Shown here: positions 1 through 12,290 of the stretch, in pieces | Layout of the letters: each line of letters opens with the position of its first letter | Position numbering within the stretch: the first letter of the stretch is position 1 | Origin: Plazaster borealis | Lineage: Eukaryota; Echinodermata; Asteroidea; Forcipulatida; Labidiasteridae | DNA: 64,000 nt | Assembly: GCA_021014325.1 (NCBI GenBank) | Contig: CM037459.1 | Location: 14,720,501 to 14,784,500 of the forward strand | Direction of reading: 5' to 3' | The notes under the pieces: generated by a model | Database searches by the model: none | What the model was told of the DNA's origin: nothing | What the model saw: only the letters and a program-made list of their open reading frames with translations | Position numbers and translations under genes: made by a program

Positions 1-25
1 ATTTTTGTTTCAAATTCGAGCCCTG
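1..25. mobile_element. Terminal end of a short inverted-repeat element cut by the window edge
   Basis: Positions 11-25 are identical to the right terminal repeat (47587-47601) of the 410-bp element inside the reverse-transcriptase remnant. The left part of this copy lies outside the window. The match shows the family is dispersed. No target duplication can be checked here. Confidence 0.55.
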
Positions 26-3000
26 TTACTTTTTATTTTCCACACCATGCAAAGTTTCAAACATCACTTATTATTTCACAGCGGGTTCACTATTTCATTG
101 CTACTGAAATTTGTCCCCTGAAATTTGTTTCACTTTTGCTTTTGTGTCAAGTAGGAACCAGGCTTTCTTTGAGATGCTTTCAAAAACAAAAAGTGTTTAT
201 TTTATTGTTTAATTTTGATATCGTTTTTGGTGTCTTTTACTTTCACAGACCAGAAATCAAGGAAGAAATGCAAATGACATAACCACTGGTAAGTGTAAAC
301 TTGAGTGTGAACACATTAAAGCATTTCTTATCCTTGAACCCTTTGGCAATTAATTTCTGTCTAGAAACCTTCCAATAAAAATATTCGTTCTCAGGCCTTG
401 AATTGCATCTATTTGACGGCAATGCCATTTTCCTTTTTATTTGCAAAGGCACTTACATTAGAAAATCGTAAAGTTTATGTGAAATTGTTGGAAGGGCACC
501 AAAGCCAATACCAGGGCAATAGAGGTCATGGCCTCCATGTAATTTCAGGCATGTACTCTATGGTAACTCAACAGTACAACCAAATATTTGAATCCTGACA
601 TACCTTATGAAATTTGAATGCTTGGCCTTATGTCAAGTAAGGTTGGTTTGGATGGTCAACTAAATTCAGACAGAATATTTCTCACTGACAATATTTCAAT
701 TTGTGTGTCATTGTCCCCTGAACTAGATTCGGCAATTTTGTCTAATGGAGACCAATACAACAAAAGGCAAAAGTTCAGCGTGTCTGCATTTGTGAATTTT
801 AAACTGGATTCTGCAGCCATTATGAAGGCTTTTGAGAGTGGGCTGAGTGGCAGAAGTAGCATCCGGTAAAATGCCAAGGGCTCGTCACCCATTGGATCAT
901 CAGGTTCCTTGGTGGTGGTGGAACAACTACCAGAAGTTTTAACAAAGTCATCGGGAATGCAAATTCCTGTTTGGATGTGTGACCTCTTTTCCCCCCATCT
1001 GCGTACAAACTTTGATTCATGGAAATACGGAACATTTTGTTTTGTGATGGATACAATCGAGACAGCACCAGCAGGGCTACTTCAAGGCTTGTCCCAAGAA
1101 TGTTACTTCACACATGAGGGTATACAGTATATAGCAGAAGAACGGTGTTTATTTGGCAGTTCAATTACTCAAACTACCTCTATTGACCCAATTCACCTGA
1201 CGTCATCACCCATGATAAATCTTGTTTTCATCATTTTGGGAGTCACCTTTGAACATTGGTACCTCGTACTGTGCAATGTGTATTTTAGGCAACACGCGCA
1301 CCTTCTTTGCATGCAATCTGACTCCCAAAAATGGCAGACCATGGGCAGATTGTAGCTGTGTCTGATGTCAGAACTAGGGATTTACATGTAGTGGGGAACA
1401 CAGGAAAAACATTGTGGAAAATGCCTGTCATGTCATACCTCATGCACAGCAGCTCTTGTTTGCATCAAAGAACAGCCTAATTTCATCAGAACTATAACAA
1501 ATAACACAAGTTGCCACTCCACTGGAACTGTCCAAAGCTGAAATATAATATGTTTGTACAATTGATATCAGCGGAGGTAACTGACTGGCACCCAACCCCC
1601 TTTCCCCTCATACTGTTTCTTGTTGTGGTTATACTAGGTTGCTAAATTCACCTTAGTGTAGAGTGCATGTCTCAATTTAGTTTCTCTTCTAGTTATTGTA
1701 GGCATAATGGGGAAGTAAAGCTACACGCTCTGTTCATAAAAGTGCGTATTGGCTGTGTATTACGCCAAGCTATGTATTTGCAACGTCAAAAGGACTATCT
1801 GGTCGTTTTCTCCAACGGGTAAGCAATCAATGTTAAAAATCTCCATTTTAACAAGATTTTTTTGGAAATGTTTCTACAAACTGGTTCTTCTTCAGCTGAT
1901 CCACCCTGAAATTTGATGATGAGCTTCTACAGGAACTGCAACATAAAACTTCAAAGGACTATACATACACGTTGCCGTACGCATCATACAACTGTACAAT
2001 ATCGTTTAGCTTAACATCTCTGTTTGTGGGCTTAATTGTAGGCTTAATGTTTGTAGGCTTGTTTCATGTCTACTTTTTTGCTCGACTTGGTGGTACACCC
2101 CCCTAATAAACTGTTGCCATGATGCAGACCTTTTTTTCTTTTACCACTAAAACACTTGAAAAATGTTAGCTGGCAAAAGAGGTGTCAAGGGCATTTTGCA
2201 AACCTCGGCACGTCTCCAGCTGCGCTTGATGTAGGAAACATCAACATAATGTGCACTGCTCCAAAATTTATGATGGAGCCGGAGCCCAAGTCGAGGTTTC
2301 AAAAAGGCCCCAAGTTACAGAGAAACTGTCTTCTTTGGTCTTGTGACATGTTTAACTTGATGCCGTTTTGGGTGATTGTGTAAAACATAATTTATTTGAA
2401 GTGGTGATCGTTTAAAATACTTGCATTTTGACACGTTTACTAAGCGCCCATAAGCGCCCTACACATGCTCAAAATTGTCCAACAAGGCTGCATGCAAAGC
2501 AGTGACTTTTGAGAGTCAATCAGTGTTGTTTGTCAATGCTTACATGTATCTGCAAGGTGTTTAGTGATGAAAGGTATCAATACAATACATGATAGCGAGG
2601 CTGATGTTATCAAACTGAGGCTAGAAGCAAAATGGTCTGTTTCCTTTGTAAAAATTTGCACATTATCTTGCATTTATGCAGGGAAGTTGAAAAATATACA
2701 TGTCTCATATTAGAGATTTTAGTTGCAAAGCACAATCTCGGTGGAGATTCTGTGCCAACCTCGCTAGCAGAGATTGGCATTGTAACACAGATACATTATT
2801 TGCATACATTTACATATAGGGGTTCTTTACTTCGAGAATATTGAGATAAGACACAACATGGAAATTCTCATCCTGATATTAGTGGGGGGTTTTCTTGTCT
2901 TGTTCTTATTCCTTTCATTTGTTTTGAAGACATGGAATAGCAACTAAGGGTTAAGTGTTAAATTAAACTTATTTTATATTTTATCTAGGCGCCCCTCCCC

Positions 3001-4679
3001 CCCCCCCCTTGACCCCACACACTTTAGTGCTTTCTACATTTGATTTCTTACATTTACAACGAGTATCCTGATTTTTTGTTTTTGTACTAGCAAGTAGCCC
3101 TGCAATGTACACCCTTTCACTATTTGGACCAACTTAGATGGCATTGGTTACCATTGAAATGTGCAGTCATGGTACCATTTAAAGCACAGAATTCTGTGGT
3201 AATTAAGCAGCACCATGAAATTGGTACCTGGTTGTACAAAAATGATGTCTTTGTCTTTTGTGAAGGTCATTGACTTCATCGATGGCGACAGTGGCAGTAT
3301 TCAGTGTGCTTGACCTCTTTATGCAGTGCATTGGTTTTAAAGTTTATCAAATATTATGTACAGTAAATTTAGTTTTGTCTGTTGTTGTTTTTTTACAGGA
3401 AGCAGTTTTTATGAGTATTTTTATACCCAGTGAAAAAAATGTATCACTCAAAAATGTTAACTGCAATTTGTGACAGGTTGTATGTATTTTCAAGTTTTAT
3501 TTGAAGATTACTGAAACATTCATAAGCTCAACAGTTCAGCTTTACATATTTTACCATTATTACATGTAGTCATGTTTACTTTTGTACTTTTGTACAATCC
3601 TAAATCAACATTGAGATTAGTCTTGTAATGACCCCTTGCACCAACATCTCACTACTGTCTCTAATTTTCTTCCTCCATGCTACTGTCTGCCACGCTTGAC
3701 ATTTTTGGGAGTAAAATTGCACTTTACCAACAATATTTTGGCAGTGTTTAAATCCTGCATCGCCTAAAATGCCCACTACACTGTATAGGCAGAGACATGG
3801 GGACAGTGACTTCCAAAATGGCGCAACCAAGATTATTGTGATGATGAAGTCAGGTGATTGGGTCAATACAGTACATTGTAAGAAGTGGATGGTTACTGTG
3901 CGCCTAATATTTCATAATAAAGTTACCAGCAAGTTGCACTGCCTGAAGAGTTCAGACTAGTCTGTTGATCTTTCAACTGTCAATTTGGGTTGGCTATTTC
4001 ATTCAATGTTGGCCCTTTTATGAAAACTTTATAATTAAACTTCACTGTAGTGTAGGCTACACTCTGTATGTAACTTTTTTAAACAGTTGGAATACCTCTC
4101 ACAAAGAATGCATTATCTTTTTTTTTTGTTAAGCGATTTACTTTTACTGTCAATACATTTTAATTAAAATACACTAATTTATGAAATGTTAGTATTTTCT
4201 AATATTGTGTCAAGGAAAGAATTAATCACATTTTGTTTATTGTTGTAAAATGTAGGGCAAACTGGTCTTTCAACCCTAGAGTAGACGAATTATTAAGATA
4301 TCCACTGGGAGTGGGAATAGTGTAGTACTGTAGTGTAGTGTGTGCTTTTTTAAATGAGTGAGAAACTTAGTATTCACTATCCGGCACTTTTATTTTATGA
4401 ACACAAAATTAACCTAGTTGAGATCTAACTGAATGTCAGTGTGGTGACAGCGGCAATGTTGTCAGATTGGCTACAAAGCAACATCTACATTTTTACCAAC
4501 CCGATCCTCATCTCAGTCAATATTGTTTGTCCATGGCATGGTTTTGTCAAGACCGGTGTAAATCACGTTTTCCTGGTACATTTTACTGCTTACTCCAAAT
4601 GGGATGTCATCTGCAGGCGAGGCCCTTTGTTTCATAAGTCACATCTAGATGCACTGGATAATTTTGGTTAGGGGCTGTG
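26..4679. other. Intergenic stretch with weak exon-like blocks, no recognised gene
   Basis: No family is recognised. One block at about 249-288 has a good acceptor (tttcacag) and donor (gtaagt) and would read TRNQGRNANDITT. Two further open blocks, 453-596 (after a plausible acceptor) and 618-869, have fairly protein-like composition but do not join it in a convincing phase. They could be the 3' end of a + strand gene starting left of the window, or chance. From 1370 to 4670 I see AT-rich DNA with short poly-T and poly-C runs and no coding signal. Confidence 0.4.
3790..3885 (+). repeat. Dispersed repeat related to the array at 54.5 kb
   Basis: The stretch containing tccaaaatggcgcaaccaag followed by gattgggtcaatacagt resembles the end of the triplicated unit at 54540-54715. 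It is therefore a dispersed repeat, not unique sequence. Confidence 0.5.
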
Positions 4680-4685
4680 TTTATT
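4680..4685 (-). terminator. Candidate polyadenylation signal for the 4813-5145 gene
   Basis: AATAAA on the minus strand, about 130 bases past the stop codon of the small acidic ORF. The distance suits a short 3' UTR. The hexamer is common in AT-rich DNA, so this is only supportive. Confidence 0.35.
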
Positions 4686-4812
4686 CAGGCGTGCATGCAA
4701 CTGAAAGACTGATGACCGGCGGCACCTCTGAGCAAATGTTATCTGGAATCTTGGATCACTTTCCATCCATCCCGTCCAAGACTCCTTGCATCCTCCTCTC
4801 CCCTTCCTATTT

Positions 4813-5145
4813 CTACTCATCTACCGTCTCTTTGCCATCCCCATTGGCCTCCACTCTTTGTTGCTGAACGTGCAACTCCGAATCCGATGCAATCCCCTCT
4901 GCCTCCTCGTCCTGAGAATGCGGCTGTTGAATGCGGGAGTTCGGGTCGTTTAGCCGGCTGAGGAAGGACGTCAGAAGTGATTTGTTCAGGTGGTCCGTCT
5001 GTGTTATTTCCCGCTCGTTTTGGCTTGAATTTTCTTCTTCTGCCATGTCTGCGGTAACTTCCAACGGTACACCATTTGTTGGTGGGCTTACCTCTGGGTT
5101 GTTTCCAGTTTTTTCAGAAGTATCCATTGACTCACCATTCGGCAT
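4813..5145 (-). CDS. Small acidic hydrophilic protein, single exon, unknown function
   Basis: A 110-residue open frame from ATG (MPNGESMDTSEK) to TGA. It is rich in Glu, Asp, Ser, Asn and Gln, with no signal peptide or membrane segment. The most ordered-looking part is the central LNKSLLTSFLSRLNDPNSRI (about residues 54-73), which could form an amphipathic helix. The rest looks disordered. It is longer and less AT-biased than surrounding chance frames and has a polyadenylation hexamer downstream. An acceptor-like tttcaatatgcag just upstream allows a spliced 5' UTR. I do not recognise the family. It could be a complete small gene or one exon of a larger one. Confidence 0.5.
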   Translation of the reverse strand: MPNGESMDTSEKTGNNPEVSPPTNGVPLEVTADMAEEENSSQNEREITQTDHLNKSLLTSFLSRLNDPNSRIQQPHSQDEEAEGIASDSELHVQQQRVEANGDGKETVDE

Positions 5146-5329
5146 GTTTAATTGCTACTTGTTTAAAATGTTAGTATTTCTGCATATTGAAATAAATATA
5201 TTTTATTTCTAACAGTACACTAACTAAGAGTAGACAGTACACTCGACAGTCAACTCTTAATATGGAGCAGTATAGAATTTTACTTCCGTATTCTGTAAAC
5301 AAACAAACGCAAGAGGGCGCCCTGTCTGG

Positions 5330-6600
5330 ATGACGAAAAGTGGCCATCTGTTTGAAAAAGCAGTAATCCACTTTTCTGCTTTTCTTCTATCAGAAAAGCA
5401 GATTTTACTTTTTCCGTTATGTTGGCGGACGAAAAGTGGCCATATCTGCTCTTGTGCGATCGGAATAGCAGATTCAACATTTTTCGACTTTTCCATTTTC
5501 TCCTGTTCTGCCTACATATAAAGTAACTTTTACTCTGGTGGCCGAAAAGTGCCCATTTGCTTTTCTCTTTTGAGAAAAGCAGAAAATTGGATCGGCATTT
5601 TGACAACAACTGTGCATTCTACCTTTCTTCTTTTGGGATACCGGAAAAGCAGATTTTACCCAGGCGGCCAAAAATTTCACATTTGGTTTTCTGCTTTCAG
5701 CAGACCATTCGGAACGTTTTTGGTTTATTGACGATGTCGAAACATAATGTTAATTTACTAAAGTCTAACCTATAATTTGTAATTAAAAAGATAGGCCCTA
5801 ACGGCGACGTTTCTGTGAAGTCTATTGGATGTAGCCGTGAAATTCCTCTGGTTGCTTTGTTAGGGATGGCCCCCTGCGTGGTCTCACAAAAACACTTTTA
5901 GTACAGTCAGACGTATGCGATTCATGTATCGTACGCCCTAGAACGCTAGTTGTCGTGTTTGATTGGTTCAATTACCTTTTGCTAGTTAACCACACCCCTT
6001 GTTCACCCCTCCCACTTAGTTGTCAGCGTGCGCTAAAATCTCGGCTAATGCCAGTGATTGGCAGGGCAGCAATCCAGAGCTAGCACAAACTGTGCTTGTA
6101 AGTTTTGCAGCTGGGCGGCAACTCAAGGGACAATAGATTTTCAGGGGAAAATCTGTGTATTATTTCATTACAAAAAAATGATAAATTATAGGTTAGACCT
6201 TTTTGTGTTCGGTCTTCTTTTACAATTGGCCACTTGGGTTCACGGTGGTGAAAGCAGAAAAGCAAATGGCCACTTTTTGGCCGCCAGAGTAAAAAATCTG
6301 CTTTTCCGGCAACCAAAGGTAAAATATACAGCTATTGTCAAAACATTCGATCAATTTTTCTGCAAAATGGCCACTTTTCAGGTGGCAGAAACTGAGTACG
6401 TGGAAAAGTCGAAAACGTTGAATCTGCTTTTCTGCAATTCTGATAGGACAAAGGTACATTGTCCACTTTTCGTCCGCCAACATAAAGAGGAAAAGTAAAA
6501 TCTGCTCCTTTGCTAGCAGAAGCAGAAAGGTGGAAAAATGCTTTTTCACAAAACGTTCAATCTGGTTTTCAGGTAGCGGAAAGGTCGAAATTTTCAAAAG
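5330..6600. mobile_element. Long inverted-repeat element, about 1.27 kb
   Basis: The arms 5330-5705 and 6250-6600 align in opposite orientation along their length. Shared landmarks in order are gacgaaaagtgg, agcagattttac, tatgttggcggacgaaaagt, agcagattcaac, tttttcgacttttcc, ccggaaaagcagattt and gcggccaaaaa. The arms are diverged and carry internal subrepeats of the gaaaagtggcca and agaaaagcag words. The middle (5710-6240) has no recognisable transposase. This is a foldback or long-TIR nonautonomous element. The open frames across it are by-products of the repeats. Confidence 0.7.
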
Positions 6601-7864
6601 TACGCGCGTCTTCGAATATTTTATATTATTTTATTGCTCACAAAGGCGCTGTTATTGGTCGAAAATGTGTGTCAAACCTCTGAGCATGCTCTGAGTGTGC
6701 CACTGAATTACAAACAAAATGGTGGCCATTGAGAACGTGTTTTTGTCGTGACGTCATGCACCTGTGGGTCAGCCCCAAGTAAACCCGCTCCACAAAAATT
6801 AGATGACCCGGGCGAGCCACGACAATGACGTCAAAGTACTCAAACGCACTAGGTAAGACCTGTGGCTCGGTCGACCAGGGAAGCTATTCGAACGCACCCA
6901 ATAAATACAAGCCCATTATTCTGATCTGTAAATTGTCAAAACAAAAGTTTCAGATGCCAATCTGTTCTATTGTTAATCGAAAAACGTCCTAAATACCATA
7001 GTAACCATCCTACCACATGTGCTCTGTACAAAGATCAAGAACGGCAACCTACCGGTAGGGCCTACGCACCACGAACTTTTACCATTGTTCCGCCCCAACT
7101 GTATCGTCGTCCCTACAGTTTGGACTGCCCATATAGCTCGGATCCTGAGATCTGTAACCAAGCAAGAAACCAGTGGCTCCTAGCCTATGGATCATCACAA
7201 CTAGACTGCTGGTGATCTACCTCCATGGGTGTGCATGGTGGTGAGAGGGTAAATTTAGCGTGTAGGCCTACATTAATGGGAGAAACAATTATTGATTTTT
7301 TTTGTCTCAAGTTTTGCCATGGGCAGGGTTGGAAATCATTGCTGACACAAAGGTCAGAACTAGAATAAACATTTCGGTAGAAATATTGAAATGGTGGCAT
7401 TTCCACCCTTTTGTATAACCAACCCCTAGCTATAGAGTTATAGATTTCAAGGAGCTTTTGTGAACAGATAGGCCTACCCCAAGCGTTAGAAAAGTAGATC
7501 AAAGAGTAGGATTTCTTTATGTCTGAAGAAAATAACTGCACTAGGATTTATTTATATCTTAAGAAAATAACTGCCCTTCCAGCCAAAAAGGTCTGAATTC
7601 AGAATAAAGTCTACAATTTCTCATCCATGCATGAGAAACTGTGTATATATTACTTATGAGCCACAATGCAAGCCGAGAGAAACTTGAGAGGATAAAAAAT
7701 AACTGAGGCCCAACTTATTTTGGTTATACATCACTATCACTGATGGTCACTATCACTATCGGGCAATCCCAGCTATAGTTTGGCAGTCCAACTGTAACGC
7801 TCGAAGTGTTGTTTGGCTTTGCATGTGGACAAGAACTTATCCATGGTATAACTAACAACTAAAT
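6601..7864. other. Intergenic, no gene seen
   Basis: Mixed-composition DNA with no coding, RNA or repeat structure I can support on either strand. Confidence 0.4.
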
Positions 7865-8102
7865 AGTAAACTTGCATGTGTAAATACTCTTTTGTGGGAG
7901 TGTCGGCTCTGAAAAGAGCCTAGCCGGTGGGGTCTCGACGTTTTGAACAGTATACTCCGCTCTCTTCTCCTGAAGACGAGCAGAATATACTGTTCGAAAC
8001 GTCGAGGAGATCAATGGTCGAGATCCCACCGGCTAGGCTCTTTTCAGAGCCAACACTCCCACAAAAGAGTTTTTACACATGGTTGTTCCCGCAAGTTTAC
8101 TA
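7865..8102. mobile_element. Foldback element with hammerhead-like core
   Basis: A near-palindrome. The arms read agtaaacttg, catgtgtaaa, actcttttgtgggagtg, ggctctgaaaagagcc and tagccggtgg on the left, and their reverse complements in reverse order on the right, ending caagtttact. The centre (7961-8010) contains CTGAAGA at 7970-7976, then a 6-7 bp stem (gagcag/ctgttc) around a short loop, then GAAAC at 7996-8000. This is the layout of a hammerhead catalytic core of the kind carried by Penelope-like elements and their derivatives. No coding capacity is seen. Confidence 0.6.
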
Positions 8103-8817
8103 TATAATTATTAAGTTACTTCTTATGTAACGCTCAAGTTGGGACCGGTCCAAACTACAGTTGGGACGATTGTAAAGTTGGGCTGGAACAGCATTATTGT
8201 TTATAAATCCCAATTTATTGTATTTGACTACGGTGTCATCCCTCGATTTTTGCGCAGTTGTCATCCATGGATACTAATGTCATGGTTAATCCACAAGAGG
8301 GCGCTATTTCAGGCTACAGTTTATTACACGTACACAGCATCTTGTCTCAGTTATGGCTCATGGAGGGAATCCCCCAAACCGAGATATATAACCAAACAGA
8401 CATATGAAGCTAAACCACGAACAACAACCATACACGTTCTACGGTAACTTTCACTGGTTCCCTGTTTCTTGTCAGATTTGTTAATACTGTGTGTGTTGTT
8501 GGAACCAGCGATGTGTTTAGTCTCTCGTCCGTGCCGTTTTCTCTTCAGTGATGTGCACCAAGTCCATTTAAAAAAATAGGGCGGTCCTTAGAGGATGTAG
8601 GCGGAGTGTTCAAAATTATAATGATTGCAATGTGCGCATGCGTTTGGAATTGTTCTTGAGGGAATGTACATGTACATGTACGTACAGTACATGTACATTA
8701 TGTGAATATAAATACGATCTAAAAAAAGATTTCACCCTGTCACACCCCCGGGCCACGTCACAAGTACACACAGTCACACGTGTCTTTATTGACGGATGTG
8801 CATGCGATTTCCCCAGG
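8103..8817. other. Upstream region of the KDZ-like gene
   Basis: No gene. A palindromic acatgtacatgt/gtacgtacagtacatgtaca run lies at 8664-8698. No TATA element can be singled out. Confidence 0.3.
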
Positions 8818-9169
8818 ATGGCGGAAAAACATGTCGAGAAAAATGCCTCAAATCGTGAAAAATATCACCAAGATTGGCATCAGTTTAATTTGCGTTCGCG
8901 TTCTGTCAGTGGAGAATTCACCACACCAGTTGAGGCTAGTAAACTACCAAAGTTAAAACGGCGACGGAGAAACCAACCAAGCAAGCCCAAGGCCAACAAG
9001 CTGAACCTGAGAGAGCAACATGGCCCAACTGATCCTACTCTTCCTGCTGACACTGCCAGAGGTGATCCTGGTGATGCTGAAGAAGTATCAGAAGAACTAC
9101 ATTTTCGTAAGTTTCCCATTGAGCTAGTTGTGCATGGCCGGTTGTTACACACTACACTTACTACACAAC

Positions 9170-12100
9170 GTATGAATCTTAGGGTTGTAGTTTTCTTAGC
9201 TGTGTCAGTGTATCTGTACATAATTTCGTATGAAGCCTTGCTTGTAGGCTTGTGTATAGTTGCAGTTTGCTTAGTATCAGTTGTGTATGGTTGCTACACT
9301 ACATAACGTATGAAGCCTTGTGTATGGTTGTAGTTTGTAGCATCAGTTGTGTATGGTTGTTACACTACACAATGTATAAAGCCTTGTGTATGGTTGCAGT
9401 TTGCTTAGCATCAGTTGTGTATGGTTGTTACACTACATAACGTATGAAGCCTTGTGTATGGTTGTAGTTTGTAGCATCAGTTGTGTATGGTTGTTACACT
9501 ACACAATGTATAAAGCCTTGTGTATGGTTGCAGTTTGCTTAGCATCAGTTGTGTATGGTTGTTACACTACATAACGTATGAAGCCTTGTGTATGGTTGTA
9601 GTTTGTAGCATCAGTTGTGTATGGTTGTTACACTACACAATGTATAAAGCCTTGTGTATGGTTGCAGTTTGCTTAGCATCAGTTGTGTATGGTTGTTACA
9701 CTACATAACGTATGAAGCCTAGTGTATGGTTGCAGTTTGCTTAGCATCAGTTGTGTATGGTTGCTACACTACACAACGTATGAAGCCTAGTGTATGGTTG
9801 CAGTTTGCTTAGCATCAGTTGTGTATGGTTGTTACACTACACAACGTATGAAGCCTAGTGTATGGTTGCAGTTTGCTTAGCATCAGTTGTGTATGGTTGT
9901 TACACTACATAACGTATGAAGCCTTGTGTATGGTTGTAGTTTCTTTAGTCAGTTGTGTATGGTTGTTACACTACATAACGTATGAAGCCTTGTGTATGGT
10001 TGTAGTTTCTTTAGTCAGTTGTGTATGGTTGTTACACTACATAACGTATGAAGCCTTGTGTATGGTTGTAGTTTCTTTAGTCAGTTGTGTATGGTTGTTA
10101 CACTACATAACGTATGAAGCCTAGTGTATGGTTGTAGTGTCTTTAGTCAGTTGTGTATGGTTGTTACACTACATAACGTATGAATCCATGTGTATGGTTG
10201 TGGTTTCTTTAGCATCAGTTGTGTATGGTTGTTACACTACATAAGTATGAAGTCTTGTGTATGGTTGTAGTTTGCTTAGGATAAGTTGTGTATGGTTGTT
10301 ACACTACACAACGTATGAATCCATGTGTATGGTTGTGGTTTCTTTAGCATCAGTTGTGTATGGTTGTTACACTACACAACGTATGAAGCCTAGTGTATGG
10401 TTGCAGTTTGCTTAGCATGAGTTGTGTATGGTTGTTACACTACACAACGTATGAAGCCTAGTGTATGGTTGCAGTTTGCTCAGCATCAGTTGTGTATGGT
10501 TGTTACACTACATAACGTATGAAGTCTTGTGTATGGTTGTAGTTTCTTTAGTCAGTTGTGTATGGTTGTTACACTACATAACGTATGAAGCCTTGTGTAT
10601 GGTTGTAGTTTGTAGCATCAGTTGTGTATGGTTGTTACACTACACAAGGTATAAAGCCTTGTGTATGGTTGCAGTTTGCTTAGCATCAGTTGTGTATGGT
10701 TGTTACACTACATAACGTATGAAGCCTAGTGTATGGTTGCAGTTTGCTTAGCATCAGTTGTGTATGGTTGTTACACTACATAACGTATGAAGCCTTGTGT
10801 ATGGTTGTAGTTTCTTTAGTCAGTTGTGTATGGTTGTTACACTACATAACGTATGAAGCCTTGTGTATGGTTGTAGTTTGTAGCATCAGTTGTGTATGGT
10901 TGTTACACTACATAACGTATGAAGCCTTGTGTATGGTTGTAGTTTGCTTAGCATCAGTTGTGTATGGTTGTTACACTACATAACGTATGAAGCCTTGTGT
11001 ATGGTTGTAGTTTCTTTAGTCAGTTGTGTATGGTTGTTACACTACACAACGTATGAAGCCTTGTGTATGGTTGTAGTTTGCTTAGCATCAGTTGTGTATG
11101 GTTGTTACACTACATAACGTATGAAGCCTTGTGTATGGTTGTAGTTTCTTTAGTCAGTTGTGTATGGTTGTTACACTACATAACGTATGAAGCCTTGTGT
11201 ATGGTTGTAGTTTCTTTAGTCAGTTGTGTATGGTTGTTACACTACATAACGTATGAAGCCTTGTGTATGGTTGTAGTTTCTTTAGTCAGTTGTGTATGGT
11301 TGTTACACTACATAACGTATGAAGCCTAGTGTATGGTTGTAGTTTCTTTAGCATCAGTTGTGTATGGTTGTTACACTACATAACGTATGAAGCCTTGTGT
11401 ATGGTTGTAGTTTCTTTAGTCAGTTGTGTATGGTTGTTACACTACATAACGTATGAAGCCTAGTGTATGGTTGTAGTGTCTTTAGTCAGTTGTGTATGGT
11501 TGTTACACTACATAACGTATGAAGCCTAGTGTATGGTTGCAGTTTGCTTAGCATCAGTTGTGTATGGTTGTTACACTACATAACGTATGAATCCATGTGT
11601 ATGGTTGTGGTTTCTTTAGCATCAGTTGTGTATGGTTGTTACACTACATAAGTATGAAGTCTTGTGTATGGTTGTAGTTTGCTTAGGATAAGTTGTGTAT
11701 GGTTGTTACACTACATAAGTATGAAGTCTTGTGTATGGTTGCAGTTTGCTTAGCATCAGTTGTGTATGGTTGTTACACTACATAACGTATGAAGCCTTGT
11801 GTATGGTTGTAGTTTCTTTAGTCAGTTGTGTATGGTTGTTACACTACATAACGTATGAAGCCTTGTGTATGGTTGTAGTTTCTTTAGTCAGTTGTGTATG
11901 GTTGTTACACTACATAACGTATGAATCCATGTGTATGGTTGTGGTTTCTTTAGCATCAGTTGTGTATGGTTGTTACACTACATAAGTATGAAGTCTTGTG
12001 TATGGTTGTAGTTTGCTTAGGATAAGTTGTGTATGGTTGTTACACTACATAAGTATGAAGCCTAGTGTGTGGTTGTAGTGTCTTTAGTCAGTTGTGTATG

Positions 12101-12290
12101 GTTGTTACACTACACAACGTATGAAGCCTAGTGTATGGTTGTAGTGTCTTTAGTCAGTTGTGTATGGTTGTTACACTACACAACGTATGAATCCATGTGT
12201 ATGGTTGTGGTTTCTTTAGCATCAGTTGTGTATGGTTGTTACACTACACAACGTATAAAGCCTAGTAGTAGTGTATGGTTGTAGTTTACT
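9170..12290 (+). repeat. Satellite of about 64-68 bp units filling intron 1 of the KDZ-like gene
   Basis: About 47 tandem copies built on tgtatggttgttacactaca, taacgtatgaagcc and a variable tail. At least three tail types recur: tttgcttagcatcag, tttgtagcatcag and tttctttagtcag. In 9250-9710 two types alternate to give a 134-bp higher-order unit repeated at least three times almost identically; later parts mix types. The array starts about 60 bases after the exon 1 donor and ends about 80 bases before the exon 2 acceptor. The 62-88 residue open frames in it are repeat artefacts. Confidence 0.95.

Noticed and set aside
5257..6597. Several overlapping 60-146 residue frames on both strands
   Set aside because: They follow the stop-poor arms of the long inverted-repeat element and mirror each other between arms.
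8879..9221. 113-residue minus-strand frame opposite KDZ-like exon 1
   Set aside because: Shadow of the plus-strand coding exon; no start or splice context of its own.
9252..11985. Series of 62-88 residue open frames (WLLHYITYEALCMVV type)
   Set aside because: They are translations of the satellite unit; copy boundaries, not coding constraint, set their lengths.
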